A DNA stretch of 64,000 bases, from contig JASLNT010000039.1 in the NCBI GenBank assembly GCA_030745875.1, positions 20,992-84,991 of the forward strand. Direction: 5' to 3'. This document shows, piece by piece, positions 41,472 to 51,645 of this stretch (position 1 is its first letter; each line of letters begins with the position of its first letter). The DNA is from Phycisphaerae bacterium. GTDB lineage: Bacteria > Planctomycetota > Phycisphaerae > SM23-33. The notes under the pieces are model-generated. The model was given only the letters and a program-made list of their open reading frames with translations. It made no database searches and was not told the origin of the DNA. The position numbers and the translations under genes were made by a program.

Positions 41472-44180
41472 ATGCGTTCGAACCTTTGTCTTGTGAGGCT
41501 GGCGGGGCTGTTGCTGTCGACCGTTCTGGTTGACTGCTGTATTCCATCCGTCGCCCGGGCGGAAGATTCGCCGCCCGGCAGGCATGTTCTCCTCTTGAAT
41601 TCCTATCACCAGGGATACATCTGGTCGGACAATCTTGTTGGAGGCATACGATCCGCGTTTGATGAATCGGACATGGATGTCGAGTTGAACATCGAGTACA
41701 TGGACACCAAATACCATTCTCTGGACGAGGTCATCCCGAATCTCTTGAAACTGTTCCAGTCGAAATGGGTCGGTCACAAGTTCGACGTTCTTATCTGTTC
41801 GGACAACCACGCTCTGGATTTCCTTCTGAAGGTCCGCGGTGACCTTTTTCCGGATGTTCCGGTCGTGTTTTGCGGCGTCAACAATTACGACGATTCACTC
41901 ATAGAGGGGCACGATCCGATAACCGGCGTGGCTGAAGATCTCAGCCAGAAAGAAACGATCGAGTTGATGCTCAGGCTCCATCCGAAGACCAGGAACATAG
42001 CTGTCGTCAGCGACAACACGACCACCGGTCTGGCCAACATGGCCCGTCTGCGGAAAGTCATGGGCGATTTTAAATCGGTGAAGTTCATCGAACTGGAAAA
42101 CCTGACCACTCCGAAGCTCCTGGACGGACTGCGATCCCTGCCAGCCGATACGCTGATCTTCCACAACGCCTTCTACCGTGACTCTCTGGGCAACGAGTAC
42201 ACTGTCGAGGAAATAACTTCGCTGATTGCGCGGAACTGCGACCTTCCGATCTACTCTACGTGGGATTTCGTTGTCAACAGGAACGTTGTCGGGGGCGTCG
42301 TCATCAGCGGGCGATCACAGGGGCGTCATGCGGCGAATATGGCGCTTCGGATAATGGGGGGGGAATCGGCGGCCGATATCCCGGTGCTGCGAACCAGCCC
42401 CAACGTTCCGATGTTCAGCTACAATCAGTTGGAGCGGCTTGGGATAGGCGAATCCGACCTGCCCGAAGGGAGCATCATCAAGAATCGCCCGTTTTCTTTC
42501 TATGAAACGTACCGCACGCTGATCTGGTCGGTCGTGGGCGTTTTCGCGATGATGCTTCTGGGGATTATCGTCCTGGTGGCGAACATCATTAAGCGGAAGC
42601 GCGCCGAGGTCGCGCTGGTTGCTTCGGAAGCGAGATTCCGCGCGCTGGTCGAACAGGCCGGTGATGCGATATATCTGCATGATTATGACGGGCGGTTGGT
42701 GGATGTCAACAAGGAGGCCTGCAGATCGCTGGGATATACGCGGGCTGAACTGCTGACCATGTCGGTCTCGGACGTTGACCTGGACTTCACGCTTGAAGAC
42801 GACGGGCGACTGTGGCGCGACCTGAGCGAGAAGGGGCCCGTTGTTGTCGAGAGAATCCTGACACGAAAAGACCGGAGCACCTTTCCCGTAGATTTGTGTT
42901 TGGGGTCCATAGAACTGGGCGACAAGACGCTCATCCTCACAATGGCTCGAGACATTACCGACCGCAAACAGGCCGAGGAGGAACGCCAAACCCTTCAATC
43001 CCAGATACAGCATACGCAGAAACTTGAGAGCCTGGGCGTTCTGGCGGGGGGGATAGCGCACGATTTTAACAATCTTCTCGTGGGAATTCTGGGTAACTCG
43101 GATCTGGCGCTCATGGAGCTTTCCGATTCTTCGCCCGCCAAGGGGCATATCCGTGAGGTCAGGGTCGCCTCGAAGCGAGCGGCCGATCTTACCAACCAGA
43201 TGCTCGCGTATTCCGGTAAGGGCCGCTTCGTGGTCAGGGGCATAAACCTGAGCAGTCTGGTCGAAGAGATGGGTGCGCTGCTCAGAGTCTCGATCTCCAA
43301 GAAGACTGTCGTGGAATACGATCTTGACGACGATCCGGGCGTGATCGAAGGCGACGTTTCGCAGGTCAGGCAGGTCGCGATGAACCTGATTACGAATGCG
43401 TCGGACGCTATCGGCGAGAAGAGCGGCGTGCTGACGATCAGAACCGGAAGTCTCGAGGCGGACAGAGCCTACCTTACCGAGACTTTCCTGGATGACAACC
43501 TTCCCGAGGGGCGCTACGCCTTTCTGGAGGTGCAAGACACCGGAGACGGGATGGACGCTGATACTCAGGCTCGCCTGTTCGATCCGTTCTTCACAACGAA
43601 GTTTACGGGCAGGGGCCTGGGCCTTGCGGCTGTTCTTGGTATCGTCCGCGGACACAGAGGTGCGATAAAGCTCGACAGCGCACCAGGTAAGGGCACGACA
43701 TTTCGCGTACTGTTCCCATGCAGTGACAGGATTCAGGATGCGGATGATTCACCCGACGATGTTCAGGATGAAGGTCTCGGGCGGGAACTGATCGACGCGG
43801 GCCAACTCGTACAACGAGGAAACGTGCTGGTGATTGATGATGAAGAAACCGTGCGCAAGTTAGCGGAGAAGGTTCTCCAGCGTATCGGTTTCACGGTCTT
43901 GACCGCCTGCGACGGGCGCCAGGGCGTGGCGCTGTACGCCGAGCACAGCGATGAGATTGCAGTTGTGCTGCTGGATATGACCATGCCCGGTCTCAGCGGA
44001 ACCGAGGCATTCGACCGGATCCGTGAGATACGCAGCGACGCCAAAGTTATCCTGTGCAGCGGTTACAACCAGGCCGACGCCGCCAGCTGCTTTGTCGATC
44101 AGGGTCTGGCGGGGTTCCTCCACAAACCGTTCCGCGTAAACGAACTGGTCGCCAGGATCATGTCCGCATGCGAATCGTGA
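41472..44180 (+). CDS. Hybrid sensor histidine kinase with ABC-substrate-binding sensor domain
   Basis: A 902-residue signal transducer. After a signal peptide, residues about 38-330 resemble the ABC-transporter substrate-binding domain used as a sensor (HVLLLNSYHQGYIWSDNLVG, DVPVVFCGVNNYDDSLI, VVGGVVISGRSQG). One helix crosses the membrane (TLIWSVVGVFAMMLLGIIVLV). A PAS domain follows (ARFRALVEQAGDAIYLHDYDG), then a HisKA/ATPase core with phospho-acceptor His in LAGGIAHDFNNLLVGILGN (about 529) and N, G1 and G2 boxes, and a receiver from about 783 with Asp in VVLLDMTMPG (about 832). ATG 41472 has AAGGA six bases upstream. No separate response regulator is adjacent. It is divergent from the royal-jelly-like lipoprotein. 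Confidence 0.93.
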   Translation: MRSNLCLVRLAGLLLSTVLVDCCIPSVARAEDSPPGRHVLLLNSYHQGYIWSDNLVGGIRSAFDESDMDVELNIEYMDTKYHSLDEVIPNLLKLFQSKWVGHKFDVLICSDNHALDFLLKVRGDLFPDVPVVFCGVNNYDDSLIEGHDPITGVAEDLSQKETIELMLRLHPKTRNIAVVSDNTTTGLANMARLRKVMGDFKSVKFIELENLTTPKLLDGLRSLPADTLIFHNAFYRDSLGNEYTVEEITSLIARNCDLPIYSTWDFVVNRNVVGGVVISGRSQGRHAANMALRIMGGESAADIPVLRTSPNVPMFSYNQLERLGIGESDLPEGSIIKNRPFSFYETYRTLIWSVVGVFAMMLLGIIVLVANIIKRKRAEVALVASEARFRALVEQAGDAIYLHDYDGRLVDVNKEACRSLGYTRAELLTMSVSDVDLDFTLEDDGRLWRDLSEKGPVVVERILTRKDRSTFPVDLCLGSIELGDKTLILTMARDITDRKQAEEERQTLQSQIQHTQKLESLGVLAGGIAHDFNNLLVGILGNSDLALMELSDSSPAKGHIREVRVASKRAADLTNQMLAYSGKGRFVVRGINLSSLVEEMGALLRVSISKKTVVEYDLDDDPGVIEGDVSQVRQVAMNLITNASDAIGEKSGVLTIRTGSLEADRAYLTETFLDDNLPEGRYAFLEVQDTGDGMDADTQARLFDPFFTTKFTGRGLGLAAVLGIVRGHRGAIKLDSAPGKGTTFRVLFPCSDRIQDADDSPDDVQDEGLGRELIDAGQLVQRGNVLVIDDEETVRKLAEKVLQRIGFTVLTACDGRQGVALYAEHSDEIAVVLLDMTMPGLSGTEAFDRIREIRSDAKVILCSGYNQADAASCFVDQGLAGFLHKPFRVNELVARIMSACES

Positions 44181-44270
44181 TGCTGATCGGTCCGCCGGAA
44201 TTCGTTTTTCGATCATCGACTTCGGGGATGAGAATTGCACCATAGACGGCCCCGTGCGACAATGTGAACT

Positions 44271-44819
44271 ATGAAAGAAACGACACACGACAGCGGAGCC
44301 GACAGGAATGTCGTCTGGGAAGGCGACTACGTTCGGGCTGTCACGCACGGGCGATGGGAATTCGTCGAGCGAAAGAACATTACCGGGATAGTCGGAATGA
44401 TCCCGGTTACCGACGACGGGAAGCTCGTGCTCGTCGCCCAGCATCGTCCGGCCGTCGGGAGAACCGTAATAGAGCTGCCCGCCGGACTGGTTGGCGACAT
44501 CGAAGATCAGCGCGACGAACCGATTGAAAACGCCGCCGCACGCGAATTAATCGAAGAGACCGGTTACCGCGCAGGGAAGATGGAGCGCGTTTGCTGCGGT
44601 GCGGCTTCGGCGGGGATTGCGAGCGAGGAGATGACGTTTTTCCTGGCTACTGAACTTCAGAAGGTTGGACCGGGAGGCGGGGACGACAGCGAAGATATTG
44701 TCGTTCACGAGGTGGCGCTGAGCGAGGCGCCTGCATACCTTGACGACTGTCGCGACAAGGGAATGGTGATAGATCTGAAGATTTACGCAGGACTCTATTT
44801 CTGCAGCAAGTGTTTATGA
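44271..44819 (+). CDS. Nudix hydrolase, ADP-ribose pyrophosphatase-like
   Basis: A 182-residue cytoplasmic enzyme that hydrolyses nucleoside-diphosphate compounds, probably ADP-ribose or ADP-sugars. The Nudix helix carries AARELIEETGY preceded by the usual strand IELPAGLVGD; the N-terminal ERKNITGIVGMIPVTDDGKLVLVAQHRP fits the ADP-ribose group. The catalytic glutamates of REL-IEETG are present. Its ribosome site is weak. It is followed after 28 bases by the esterase gene, with a small palindrome overlapping its stop codon. Confidence 0.88.
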   Translation: MKETTHDSGADRNVVWEGDYVRAVTHGRWEFVERKNITGIVGMIPVTDDGKLVLVAQHRPAVGRTVIELPAGLVGDIEDQRDEPIENAAARELIEETGYRAGKMERVCCGAASAGIASEEMTFFLATELQKVGPGGGDDSEDIVVHEVALSEAPAYLDDCRDKGMVIDLKIYAGLYFCSKCL

Positions 44820-44830
44820 GAGAATCTCAT
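44816..44830. repeat. Small palindrome at the Nudix stop codon
   Basis: ATGAGA-GAA-TCTCAT is an exact 6-bp inverted repeat overlapping the Nudix stop and lying just before the esterase ribosome site. It may affect coupling between the two genes. Confidence 0.35.
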
Positions 44831-44847
44831 AACTGAAAGGATACTCC

Positions 44848-46059
44848 ATGACTACGACGAGACTAACCGCGATTGCGTGTTTGATTCTGTGCCTGTCGGC
44901 GATGATTGCAGTTCCCGTTCAAGCGGCGCCCAAAGCAAAAGGACCGGTGAAGGTGTTCATTCTGGCTGGGCAGTCGAACATGGAAGGCAAAGCCGCCCCG
45001 AGTACGCTGGAGCCTGTGCTGGCCGATCCGAAGGAGGCTCCGAAGTTCAAGCATCTCAAGAAGGACGGCAAGTGGGCGGTTCGCGACGATGTTTGGGTGA
45101 CGTTCCTGTCCAAGAGCACTAAAGGGCCCGGTGGGAGCAAGTCGCCGCTGCACGGTCCTCTGAGCGTTTATTTCGGATCGGACAAGAACGCTCGCGACGC
45201 CAAGGGCAAGAGGGTGCAGGTCACTGCGTTCGGACCGGAACTGGGGATAGGTCATGTTCTGGGCGACAAGCTCGATCAGCAGGTGCTGCTGATCAAAACG
45301 GCGTGGGGCGGAAGGAGCGTGAAGCGAACTTTCCGCCCACCCAGCGCCATGCCCGACGACACCGAGGTCAAAGAGGCGTTTGAGCAGGCCAAGGTCAAGA
45401 ACCCCGACATCAAGCTCTCGGAGATCAAAGATTCCTACGGGCGGGACTACCGCGCCATGGTCGCCGAAGTCCGCAAAGTAACGGGCGACATCAAGAAGTA
45501 CTTCCCAGCCTACGATGAAAAACAGGGCTTCGAGATCGCGGGATTCATCTGGTTCCAGGGCTGGAACGACGGATGCGGTAAGGGCAACCCGAAGTACACC
45601 GAGCAGTTGGCTTGCCTGATCCGCGATCTGCGGAAAGAACTCAAGACGCCCAAACTTCCGGTTGTTATCGGCGAATTGGGCATCGACGGCGCCAAGCCGA
45701 TGGGCTGGATCGAGACGTTCCGCAAGCAGCAGGCCGCGGTCGCTGCACTGCCTGAGTTCAAGGGCAATGTCGTGCTGGCCAAGACGTCGCAGTGCTGGCC
45801 GCCATGGTACAAATCGCTCGACGACAAATGGCGGGCGTTTAGAACAAAGAACAAGGAATGGATGGCGAAACTGCAGGCCGAAGGCAAAAAGCCCACCAGA
45901 GACGAGATCAATGCGTTCGGCGATAAGCATTGGCGCAATCCAAACAAGAACACCATCGCGCGGATGTCCGACAAACGCTACCACTATATGGGCTGCGGGC
46001 GGACCTATTACCTGATGGGCGAATCCATGGGCAAGGCGATGCTCGAATTCTTGAAGTAA
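44848..46059 (+). CDS. Secreted carbohydrate esterase, SASA (sialate O-acetylesterase) family
   Basis: A 403-residue exported enzyme with signal peptide (IACLILCLSAMIAVPVQAA). It opens with VKVFILAGQSNMEGKA, the serine block of SASA/CE6 acetylesterases, has GFIWFQGWNDGC in the middle, and ends with the histidine block YHYMGCGRTYYLMGE. Such enzymes remove acetyl groups from sugars in hemicellulose or sialic-acid-like glycans. AAAGGA lies six bases before the ATG. The preference for a plant, algal or host glycan cannot be told. Confidence 0.9.
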   Translation: MTTTRLTAIACLILCLSAMIAVPVQAAPKAKGPVKVFILAGQSNMEGKAAPSTLEPVLADPKEAPKFKHLKKDGKWAVRDDVWVTFLSKSTKGPGGSKSPLHGPLSVYFGSDKNARDAKGKRVQVTAFGPELGIGHVLGDKLDQQVLLIKTAWGGRSVKRTFRPPSAMPDDTEVKEAFEQAKVKNPDIKLSEIKDSYGRDYRAMVAEVRKVTGDIKKYFPAYDEKQGFEIAGFIWFQGWNDGCGKGNPKYTEQLACLIRDLRKELKTPKLPVVIGELGIDGAKPMGWIETFRKQQAAVAALPEFKGNVVLAKTSQCWPPWYKSLDDKWRAFRTKNKEWMAKLQAEGKKPTRDEINAFGDKHWRNPNKNTIARMSDKRYHYMGCGRTYYLMGESMGKAMLEFLK

Positions 46060-46089
46060 ACTACCGCCCGTCGTTCGTGAGGCGAACTT

Positions 46090-47247
46090 ATGGCCATGAC
46101 GTCGAGGCAACGTGTTGTCGCCGCGATTGAACACCGCGAACCTGACCGCGTGCCGATCGATTTCAATCCCGTTCCGGATTTCTACCTGAAGCTGAAGGAA
46201 CATCTCGGTCTGGAGATTGAAGAGAATCTCAACTTCGGGTTCATGGAAGAGGCGATTCCGCATCCTAGAGTGCTCGATGCGCTGGGCGCGGACATTATTT
46301 CCGTCAAACTCGGATCCGCCAAGACCGCCAAGCCGCCGTCGACAGGCTCCGACACGGTCACCGACAGCTGGGGCGTTGGGCTTAAGCGTGTTTTTCAGGG
46401 CTCGGGCGGAAGTTATCTCGAACCCGTTCATCACCCGTTGGCTGAGGCTGGTGTCGACGATCTTCAGAAGTATCCCTGGCCCGATCCGAGTGCGCCCGGT
46501 CGCGGAGAGGGAGCATATGCGACTGCGAAAAGGCTGTATGAAGACACCGATTTGGCGCTGGTGGGGCGGTTCGGAGGTCCGATCGTTCAGACCGCCATAT
46601 ATATGATGGGTTTTCAGCGCTGGTTGGAGTGTTCGGCCTACGAGATCGAGTTTGCGGGCGTGCTGTTGGACAAGATAACTGATATTTCGATCGCGGCCGA
46701 TCGTGTGGGCCTTGAAGCTGCGGGCAAGTACTTGCAGATATTCAAGGTAAGCGGCGACGACTTCGGCATGCAGACCGGTCCGCTCTACTCGCCGACAACA
46801 TTCAGGGAGTTGATTCTCCCTCGCATCGCCAGGCGATGGCGGGCCGCAAGGCAATATCTCGACACGGTTAACCCGTCGGTCCAGCTTATGTTCCACAGTT
46901 GCGGAGGTATTCGTCCGTATATCGGCGATCTGATTGACATCGGCCTGCAGATACTCGATCCTGTCCAACCGTTGGCCGCGGGAATGGATTCAGCGGAACT
47001 CAAAGCCGAATTCGGAGACCGTCTGACGTTTCACGGAGGTGTCGATGAGCAGCACGTTCTTCCGTTCGGATCACCGCGGGACGTCGAGGCTGAGGTGCGT
47101 TTGCGGTTGGCGGCTTTCGGTGCGGGCGGGGGGTATATTCTGGCGCCGTCGCACTATGTTCAGGCCGACACATCGCCGGAAAACATAGTCGCCATGTGTC
47201 GTGCGGCGCGGGAGTTTGGGCGGTATCCTATTGATACGCCGACCTGA
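46090..47247 (+). CDS. Uroporphyrinogen decarboxylase (URO-D) family protein
   Basis: A 385-residue cytoplasmic protein of the URO-D superfamily, probably a methyltransferase-type member rather than true HemE. SRQRVVAAIEHREPDRVPIDF is the family start, and MFHSCGGIRPYIGDLIDIG carries the His-x-Cys zinc motif of the corrinoid methyltransferase branch. The C-terminus has HGGVDEQHVLPFGSP and GGYILAPSHYVQADTSPENI. The third zinc cysteine of the MtaA/MtbA enzymes is not evident, so the reaction is uncertain. It starts 30 bases after the esterase gene. Confidence 0.88.
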   Translation: MAMTSRQRVVAAIEHREPDRVPIDFNPVPDFYLKLKEHLGLEIEENLNFGFMEEAIPHPRVLDALGADIISVKLGSAKTAKPPSTGSDTVTDSWGVGLKRVFQGSGGSYLEPVHHPLAEAGVDDLQKYPWPDPSAPGRGEGAYATAKRLYEDTDLALVGRFGGPIVQTAIYMMGFQRWLECSAYEIEFAGVLLDKITDISIAADRVGLEAAGKYLQIFKVSGDDFGMQTGPLYSPTTFRELILPRIARRWRAARQYLDTVNPSVQLMFHSCGGIRPYIGDLIDIGLQILDPVQPLAAGMDSAELKAEFGDRLTFHGGVDEQHVLPFGSPRDVEAEVRLRLAAFGAGGGYILAPSHYVQADTSPENIVAMCRAAREFGRYPIDTPT

Positions 47248-47353
47248 TCAGCGGGAGTATCGCAACATCGGATGCAATGAGCATATTCATATTGCGTTTA
47301 AATGGTTTAGCGGTAGTGTGGACGGGCGGTTTGCGTGTAAGGAGACGCATGTG

Positions 47354-50300
47354 ATGGGTAGAAGTTTTTGTAGATATGTGCTGCCTTTGCTGTTGATCGC
47401 GTTGTCTGCAGCCTGCTACGCCGCTGACGAGACCACCGAAACTGAAGCTGAGGCAACGTTCAAATCGCTTTACGGCCAGGAAGTCACCCAGGCGATGAGA
47501 ACGATTTCGACCCTTGACGATGTGAAGCTTGCGGGCAAGCTTCTGGAAGCGGCGAGCACTTCACGGAACGAACCGGAACTTCTGAAGCTGATCTGCGACA
47601 AGGCCTACGATCTGGGCAAGAAGAACTCCACAGGATTCGATGTGGCGATCGAGGCGATGAACGTTTTATCGGCGAATTCTCCAGACGCCAAGATCCATTG
47701 CCTCGACAAGATCGTGGGAATCCACCAACTTCGCTACACTCGGACCAAACTCTCAGATCGCGCCGCAGCGGCCGGGACGTTGCTGGACGCTATGATGGAC
47801 GCCTGCGACGCCAACGCCCAGGCCGGGAACATCGCCGCAGCCAAACTGCAGTGCCTCAAGGCATCAAGGCTTGCGACAGTCGCACGTCTTCCGCAGAAAG
47901 AAGCTCTGCAGGCCAAGTACAAGGAACTGGTCGTCGCTGAGCGGTCGGCCAGGCTGGTGAAAGGATACGAGGCTCGCCTGAAGGCCGATCCGTCTCATAT
48001 CGCCTCGCGCGAGGCGTTGATCAACATCTATCTTATCGAAAAGAACGATCCGGCCGGGGCGTCCAGGTGGCTCAATGAAGACTGCGACGAGCGCCTGCGG
48101 ATGTTCATACCAATGGCCGCCGGAGACATCAGCGCTATCGCCATACCGACGCTGATGGAACTGGGCGACTGGTACAAGTCGCTCGCAGCCGCCGCCCAGC
48201 TAGCCAACAAGGGCGGCCTGCTGATTCGAGCGCAGACGTATTATGAGGCATTTATCGCCAAGCACCCCGCCGCCGATCTGGCCAAGACCAAAGCAATTCT
48301 CGCACTCAGCAAAGTACGGACCGATATCAAGAAATACGGTGTGAAGGTTCCCGAACAGGTCATCGTAGCAACGGGCGTTAAAACTTCAGCGGTAAGCCGC
48401 AAAGTTTCAGTCCGCAACCCCGCCAAGATACCGGGAGTTAAGGCCTGGACTGTCGAGATACGCGATTACCTGGGCAAGTTCTACGACGTGGAGTTCTCCG
48501 AGGATTCATCGCAGATGATCACCGCCGGTCAGGACGGATCGCTCCGCTTCTGGGATGTCGAGACGGGCAAGTTGCTCCGCGTACTTATGGGGCACGATGG
48601 AGATGTCAGGTCTCTGGCGTGGTCCGGAGACCGCAAGATACTCGCCAGCGGATCCAGCGACAAAACCATACGCCTGTGGGATACGGTCGAAGGTAAGGTT
48701 ACGAAGATTCTCAGAGGTTCGACCGGGTCCGTCAAACATCTTTCATGGTCTCCGGATTCGCAGGGATTAGCGTCTTCCAGCGGCGGGCCTTCGGTGCGGA
48801 TATGGTCCTTGCGGACCGGTAAGCTTGCAGGCAGCTTGAAGGCCGCCGACTACGTTTACGACATGGCTTGGGGGCAGACAGGCTCCCTTGCGGCCGGAAT
48901 CAGTAATGGTAATCTCTCCTTGTGGAACGTCCGCAGCGGCAAGCCGTACGGGCATTACCCGCTCGACCAATACAAGTATAAGGGTAAGCTCAGAGCTCAC
49001 TCCATTCACGCCCTTGCCTGGTCGCCGGTCAATCCCAGGTTGATGGCGGTGGGTTTTTCCACCGGGACCATCAAATTGTGGAGAACCGGTACGAGAGTTT
49101 TTCCACAGACGATGAAGCCCGAGAACAAAGACAAGAAAGGACGAAGTCGAATCGGTCCGCCCAGTTGCATGGAGTGGTCCCCGAACGGGAAGATGTTGGC
49201 TGTCGGTGATTCCGGAACCTACGGGGGATATGTCTGGTTCTGGAACATACCGGGCGGGACGAAGAAGCTTAAGATCGACGATCATGCCGGAAACTCAATA
49301 AGAAACATAACCTGGTCGCCCGACGGCAAGTTTGTCGCAACAGCCGCCGACGACGCCACGTCGAGCCTGATCGACGTCGAGGCCGGCGAGGTCGCTCGCA
49401 AGATTCAGGCCAATCGCATGAGAGGTGCGGCCCGTCCGGATTTTTCGGCCGATGGAACGCTGATGGCGTTTTCATGTCGCGACGGTACGATACGTATCTG
49501 GGATATCGTTAAGTGCAAACAGGTCTCGGCGATCACCGCAGATCCCAAGGGCGGATACGTTACGGCGATAAGGTGGTCTCCCGACGCTTCAAAGATAGCA
49601 TTCCTTGGTTACGGCAGCGGTTCGGTTCAGATTCTGGACGTTAAGTCCGGCGTAGTGGCTGCGAGCCTTCCGGGCGGAGAGACCAGGATATACGATATCG
49701 TCTGGTCGTCCGATTCCAAGAAGGTTATCACTTCGCAGGGCGCGCGTTCGAGAAAGCAGGTCGGGGACATTCGAGTATGGGACGTCGCGACGGTGGGGGT
49801 TGACTTCGCCCTGTCCGATAAAGACATCTCCAGCCATTACCAACTCGATATAAGCCCCGACAACAAGACGCTGGCCTCCACGGCGTCTCGTGGAAGAGTG
49901 AATCTGTGGTCCATGGAGGAGAAGAAACTTATCCGCACGATCCCCGCCGACGGGCGAACGGTGCGCGAAATCGCCTTCACGCCGGATGGTAAGAAGCTTG
50001 CATCGTGCGGAGAAGAGAGCACCGTCAAAGTATGGTCCGTCAGCACCGGTCAGCCGGTGTTTGGTCTCAGAAAACACGAAACGGAAGTCCATCGGGTGGA
50101 CTTTTCCCCGGATGGGACTAAACTCGTTTCTGTTGACGCGCGATACAACATGGCCGTTTGGGACATGACCACCGGGAAGAACATCGCCTGGTTCAGAGCT
50201 TCAAACTGGCGCATATGCTGGATGAGAGACTCAGAGACTGTCGCCGCCGCCAATGGATCAGGCGTTCACTTCTACAACGCCTCCGACGGAGCCAGGAAGG

Positions 50301-50539
50301 GCTCTTACTTCCCATTACCGAAGCGACAGGGTCTGCTGATTGCATCCAGCGGGCACTATTCGGGAACATCCGACGTGGAAAAGAGTCTATTCTACCAAGC
50401 TGTCACCGTTTCCGGCCAGAAGACGCTAAGCCCCGAAGAGTTTACTGAGCGATTTGGATGGAAGAACGATCCTTCAAAGGTTCGAGTGATCGAGGGCGCC
50501 CCGGCGAGCGATAAAACACCTACAACTGCGCCCAAATGA
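47354..50539 (+). CDS. Secreted WD40 beta-propeller protein with helical N-terminal domain
   Basis: A 1061-residue exported protein. ATG 47354 follows AAGGAGA; the signal peptide is RYVLPLLLIALSAACYA. Residues about 30-370 are helical and repeat-like (KLAGKLLEAASTSRNEPELLK, SIASREAL-type helices). From about 372 there are many WD40 units, e.g. GSLRFWDVETGKLLRVLMGHD, SSDKTIRLWDTVEGKV and STVKVWSVSTGQPVFGLRKHE, enough for two propellers. A short tail (FTERFGWKNDPSKVRVIEG) closes it. WD40 proteins are usually cytoplasmic scaffolds; here the signal places it outside. The following coiled-coil gene lies 98 bases downstream, possibly in the same transcript. Confidence 0.9.
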   Translation: MGRSFCRYVLPLLLIALSAACYAADETTETEAEATFKSLYGQEVTQAMRTISTLDDVKLAGKLLEAASTSRNEPELLKLICDKAYDLGKKNSTGFDVAIEAMNVLSANSPDAKIHCLDKIVGIHQLRYTRTKLSDRAAAAGTLLDAMMDACDANAQAGNIAAAKLQCLKASRLATVARLPQKEALQAKYKELVVAERSARLVKGYEARLKADPSHIASREALINIYLIEKNDPAGASRWLNEDCDERLRMFIPMAAGDISAIAIPTLMELGDWYKSLAAAAQLANKGGLLIRAQTYYEAFIAKHPAADLAKTKAILALSKVRTDIKKYGVKVPEQVIVATGVKTSAVSRKVSVRNPAKIPGVKAWTVEIRDYLGKFYDVEFSEDSSQMITAGQDGSLRFWDVETGKLLRVLMGHDGDVRSLAWSGDRKILASGSSDKTIRLWDTVEGKVTKILRGSTGSVKHLSWSPDSQGLASSSGGPSVRIWSLRTGKLAGSLKAADYVYDMAWGQTGSLAAGISNGNLSLWNVRSGKPYGHYPLDQYKYKGKLRAHSIHALAWSPVNPRLMAVGFSTGTIKLWRTGTRVFPQTMKPENKDKKGRSRIGPPSCMEWSPNGKMLAVGDSGTYGGYVWFWNIPGGTKKLKIDDHAGNSIRNITWSPDGKFVATAADDATSSLIDVEAGEVARKIQANRMRGAARPDFSADGTLMAFSCRDGTIRIWDIVKCKQVSAITADPKGGYVTAIRWSPDASKIAFLGYGSGSVQILDVKSGVVAASLPGGETRIYDIVWSSDSKKVITSQGARSRKQVGDIRVWDVATVGVDFALSDKDISSHYQLDISPDNKTLASTASRGRVNLWSMEEKKLIRTIPADGRTVREIAFTPDGKKLASCGEESTVKVWSVSTGQPVFGLRKHETEVHRVDFSPDGTKLVSVDARYNMAVWDMTTGKNIAWFRASNWRICWMRDSETVAAANGSGVHFYNASDGARKGSYFPLPKRQGLLIASSGHYSGTSDVEKSLFYQAVTVSGQKTLSPEEFTERFGWKNDPSKVRVIEGAPASDKTPTTAPK

Positions 50540-50637
50540 AGCATTGTGCTAATCAGAGAATGTCAGACCGGGCTCCAACATAGGGCCGGACCCCGGCGAA
50601 AACACAGTTCACGATACGGCCCGCGGGAGAATGCAAG

Positions 50638-51639
50638 ATGAAGCGAATGAATTTGTTATTGTGTGTGTTGATCCTGATGTTTGTCTCCATGCCGGTAATC
50701 GCCCAGGAAATCGATACGTCGGCTGCTGCGCCTGCGGCGGCTGTGCAGCCCGCAACAGGAGAGGCGATCGAAGCGCGGATTAAGGTCCTGAAGAAGCAGG
50801 AAGACGCCGCCGAAGCCAAGCTCTACGATATCCGCAAGAAGATCGCAAAAAGCGACGCGGTCGCCGATCTGAGAACAGCCGCCGACGACGCCGATAAAGC
50901 CTATCAGGACAAGAAGGTCAACGACCCGAAGATCATCGCCGCCAAGAAAGCCGATCGCGACGCATCGGCCGCTTTCAAAGCGGCGGTGCTGGCCGAGGTG
51001 AAAAGCGGTGTCGAAGGCGCAGCGATACTGAAGGAAATATCCGAACTGGAAACCAAACGCGCTGACCTGAGCCTGCAGGCCGCTGTCGCCGAACTGAAAC
51101 TGACGCACAAAGATTCCCCCGTAGCCCGCGCTCTTGCCGCCGATCCCGTCGTCAAGGAGTTTTACGCGGCTTACCAGTCGGCCGAGAGGGGCGCCGTGCG
51201 AGATAAGGCCCGAGCCGATTACTACAAAGTAAAGCAGGCTGCACTGGAGAAACTACCGCAAGCTATAGATCTTATCGCCGAGATCAAAGCAGCCGACAAG
51301 GGCGCCGACGACGCCGAAGCCGCCATAGAAACCGCCGAAGATAAACTCGACAAGCTGTACGACACCGTCGCAGACAGCGACGATCAGGACATAGTAGTCG
51401 CCAAAGCCAAACGCGAAGCCGCGCGCAAAGAGTATCAGCAGGCGTATTACGGAGGCGAGATGCAGGCGGCGCGGGATGCACGCGCTGCGGCGCAGAAGGC
51501 TTTGTCGGCGAAGGTAAAGGCGTTGTCCGGGCAGGATCCCGCGGCAATCGAACTGAAAGCTACGCTTGAGGCCCTGGACAAGGAAATCGACGAGTTGAAG
51601 TCCAAGGCTCGCGCGCTTCGCAAAGAAAGCAGCGAGTAG
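50638..51639 (+). CDS. Secreted coiled-coil protein
   Basis: A 333-residue exported protein with signal MKRMNLLLCVLILMFVSMPVIAQ. After an Ala-rich linker it is almost wholly alpha-helical and highly charged, with heptad-like stretches such as IKVLKKQEDAAEAKLYDIRKK, DELKSKARALRKE and long runs of Ala, Lys, Asp and Glu, so a coiled coil is expected. No enzymatic motif. GGGAG precedes the start. It ends six bases from the end of a convergent gene. Confidence 0.8.
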   Translation: MKRMNLLLCVLILMFVSMPVIAQEIDTSAAAPAAAVQPATGEAIEARIKVLKKQEDAAEAKLYDIRKKIAKSDAVADLRTAADDADKAYQDKKVNDPKIIAAKKADRDASAAFKAAVLAEVKSGVEGAAILKEISELETKRADLSLQAAVAELKLTHKDSPVARALAADPVVKEFYAAYQSAERGAVRDKARADYYKVKQAALEKLPQAIDLIAEIKAADKGADDAEAAIETAEDKLDKLYDTVADSDDQDIVVAKAKREAARKEYQQAYYGGEMQAARDARAAAQKALSAKVKALSGQDPAAIELKATLEALDKEIDELKSKARALRKESSE

Positions 51640-51645
51640 TCGCTA

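Noticed and set aside
42356-42363. G8 tract in the histidine kinase gene as a phase-variable switch
   Set aside because: Frame is intact and G/C runs occur elsewhere in the window; no evidence of variation.
44863-46968. 701-residue minus-strand ORF spanning two genes
   Set aside because: Covers the esterase and URO-D genes in antisense; no ribosome site or domain.
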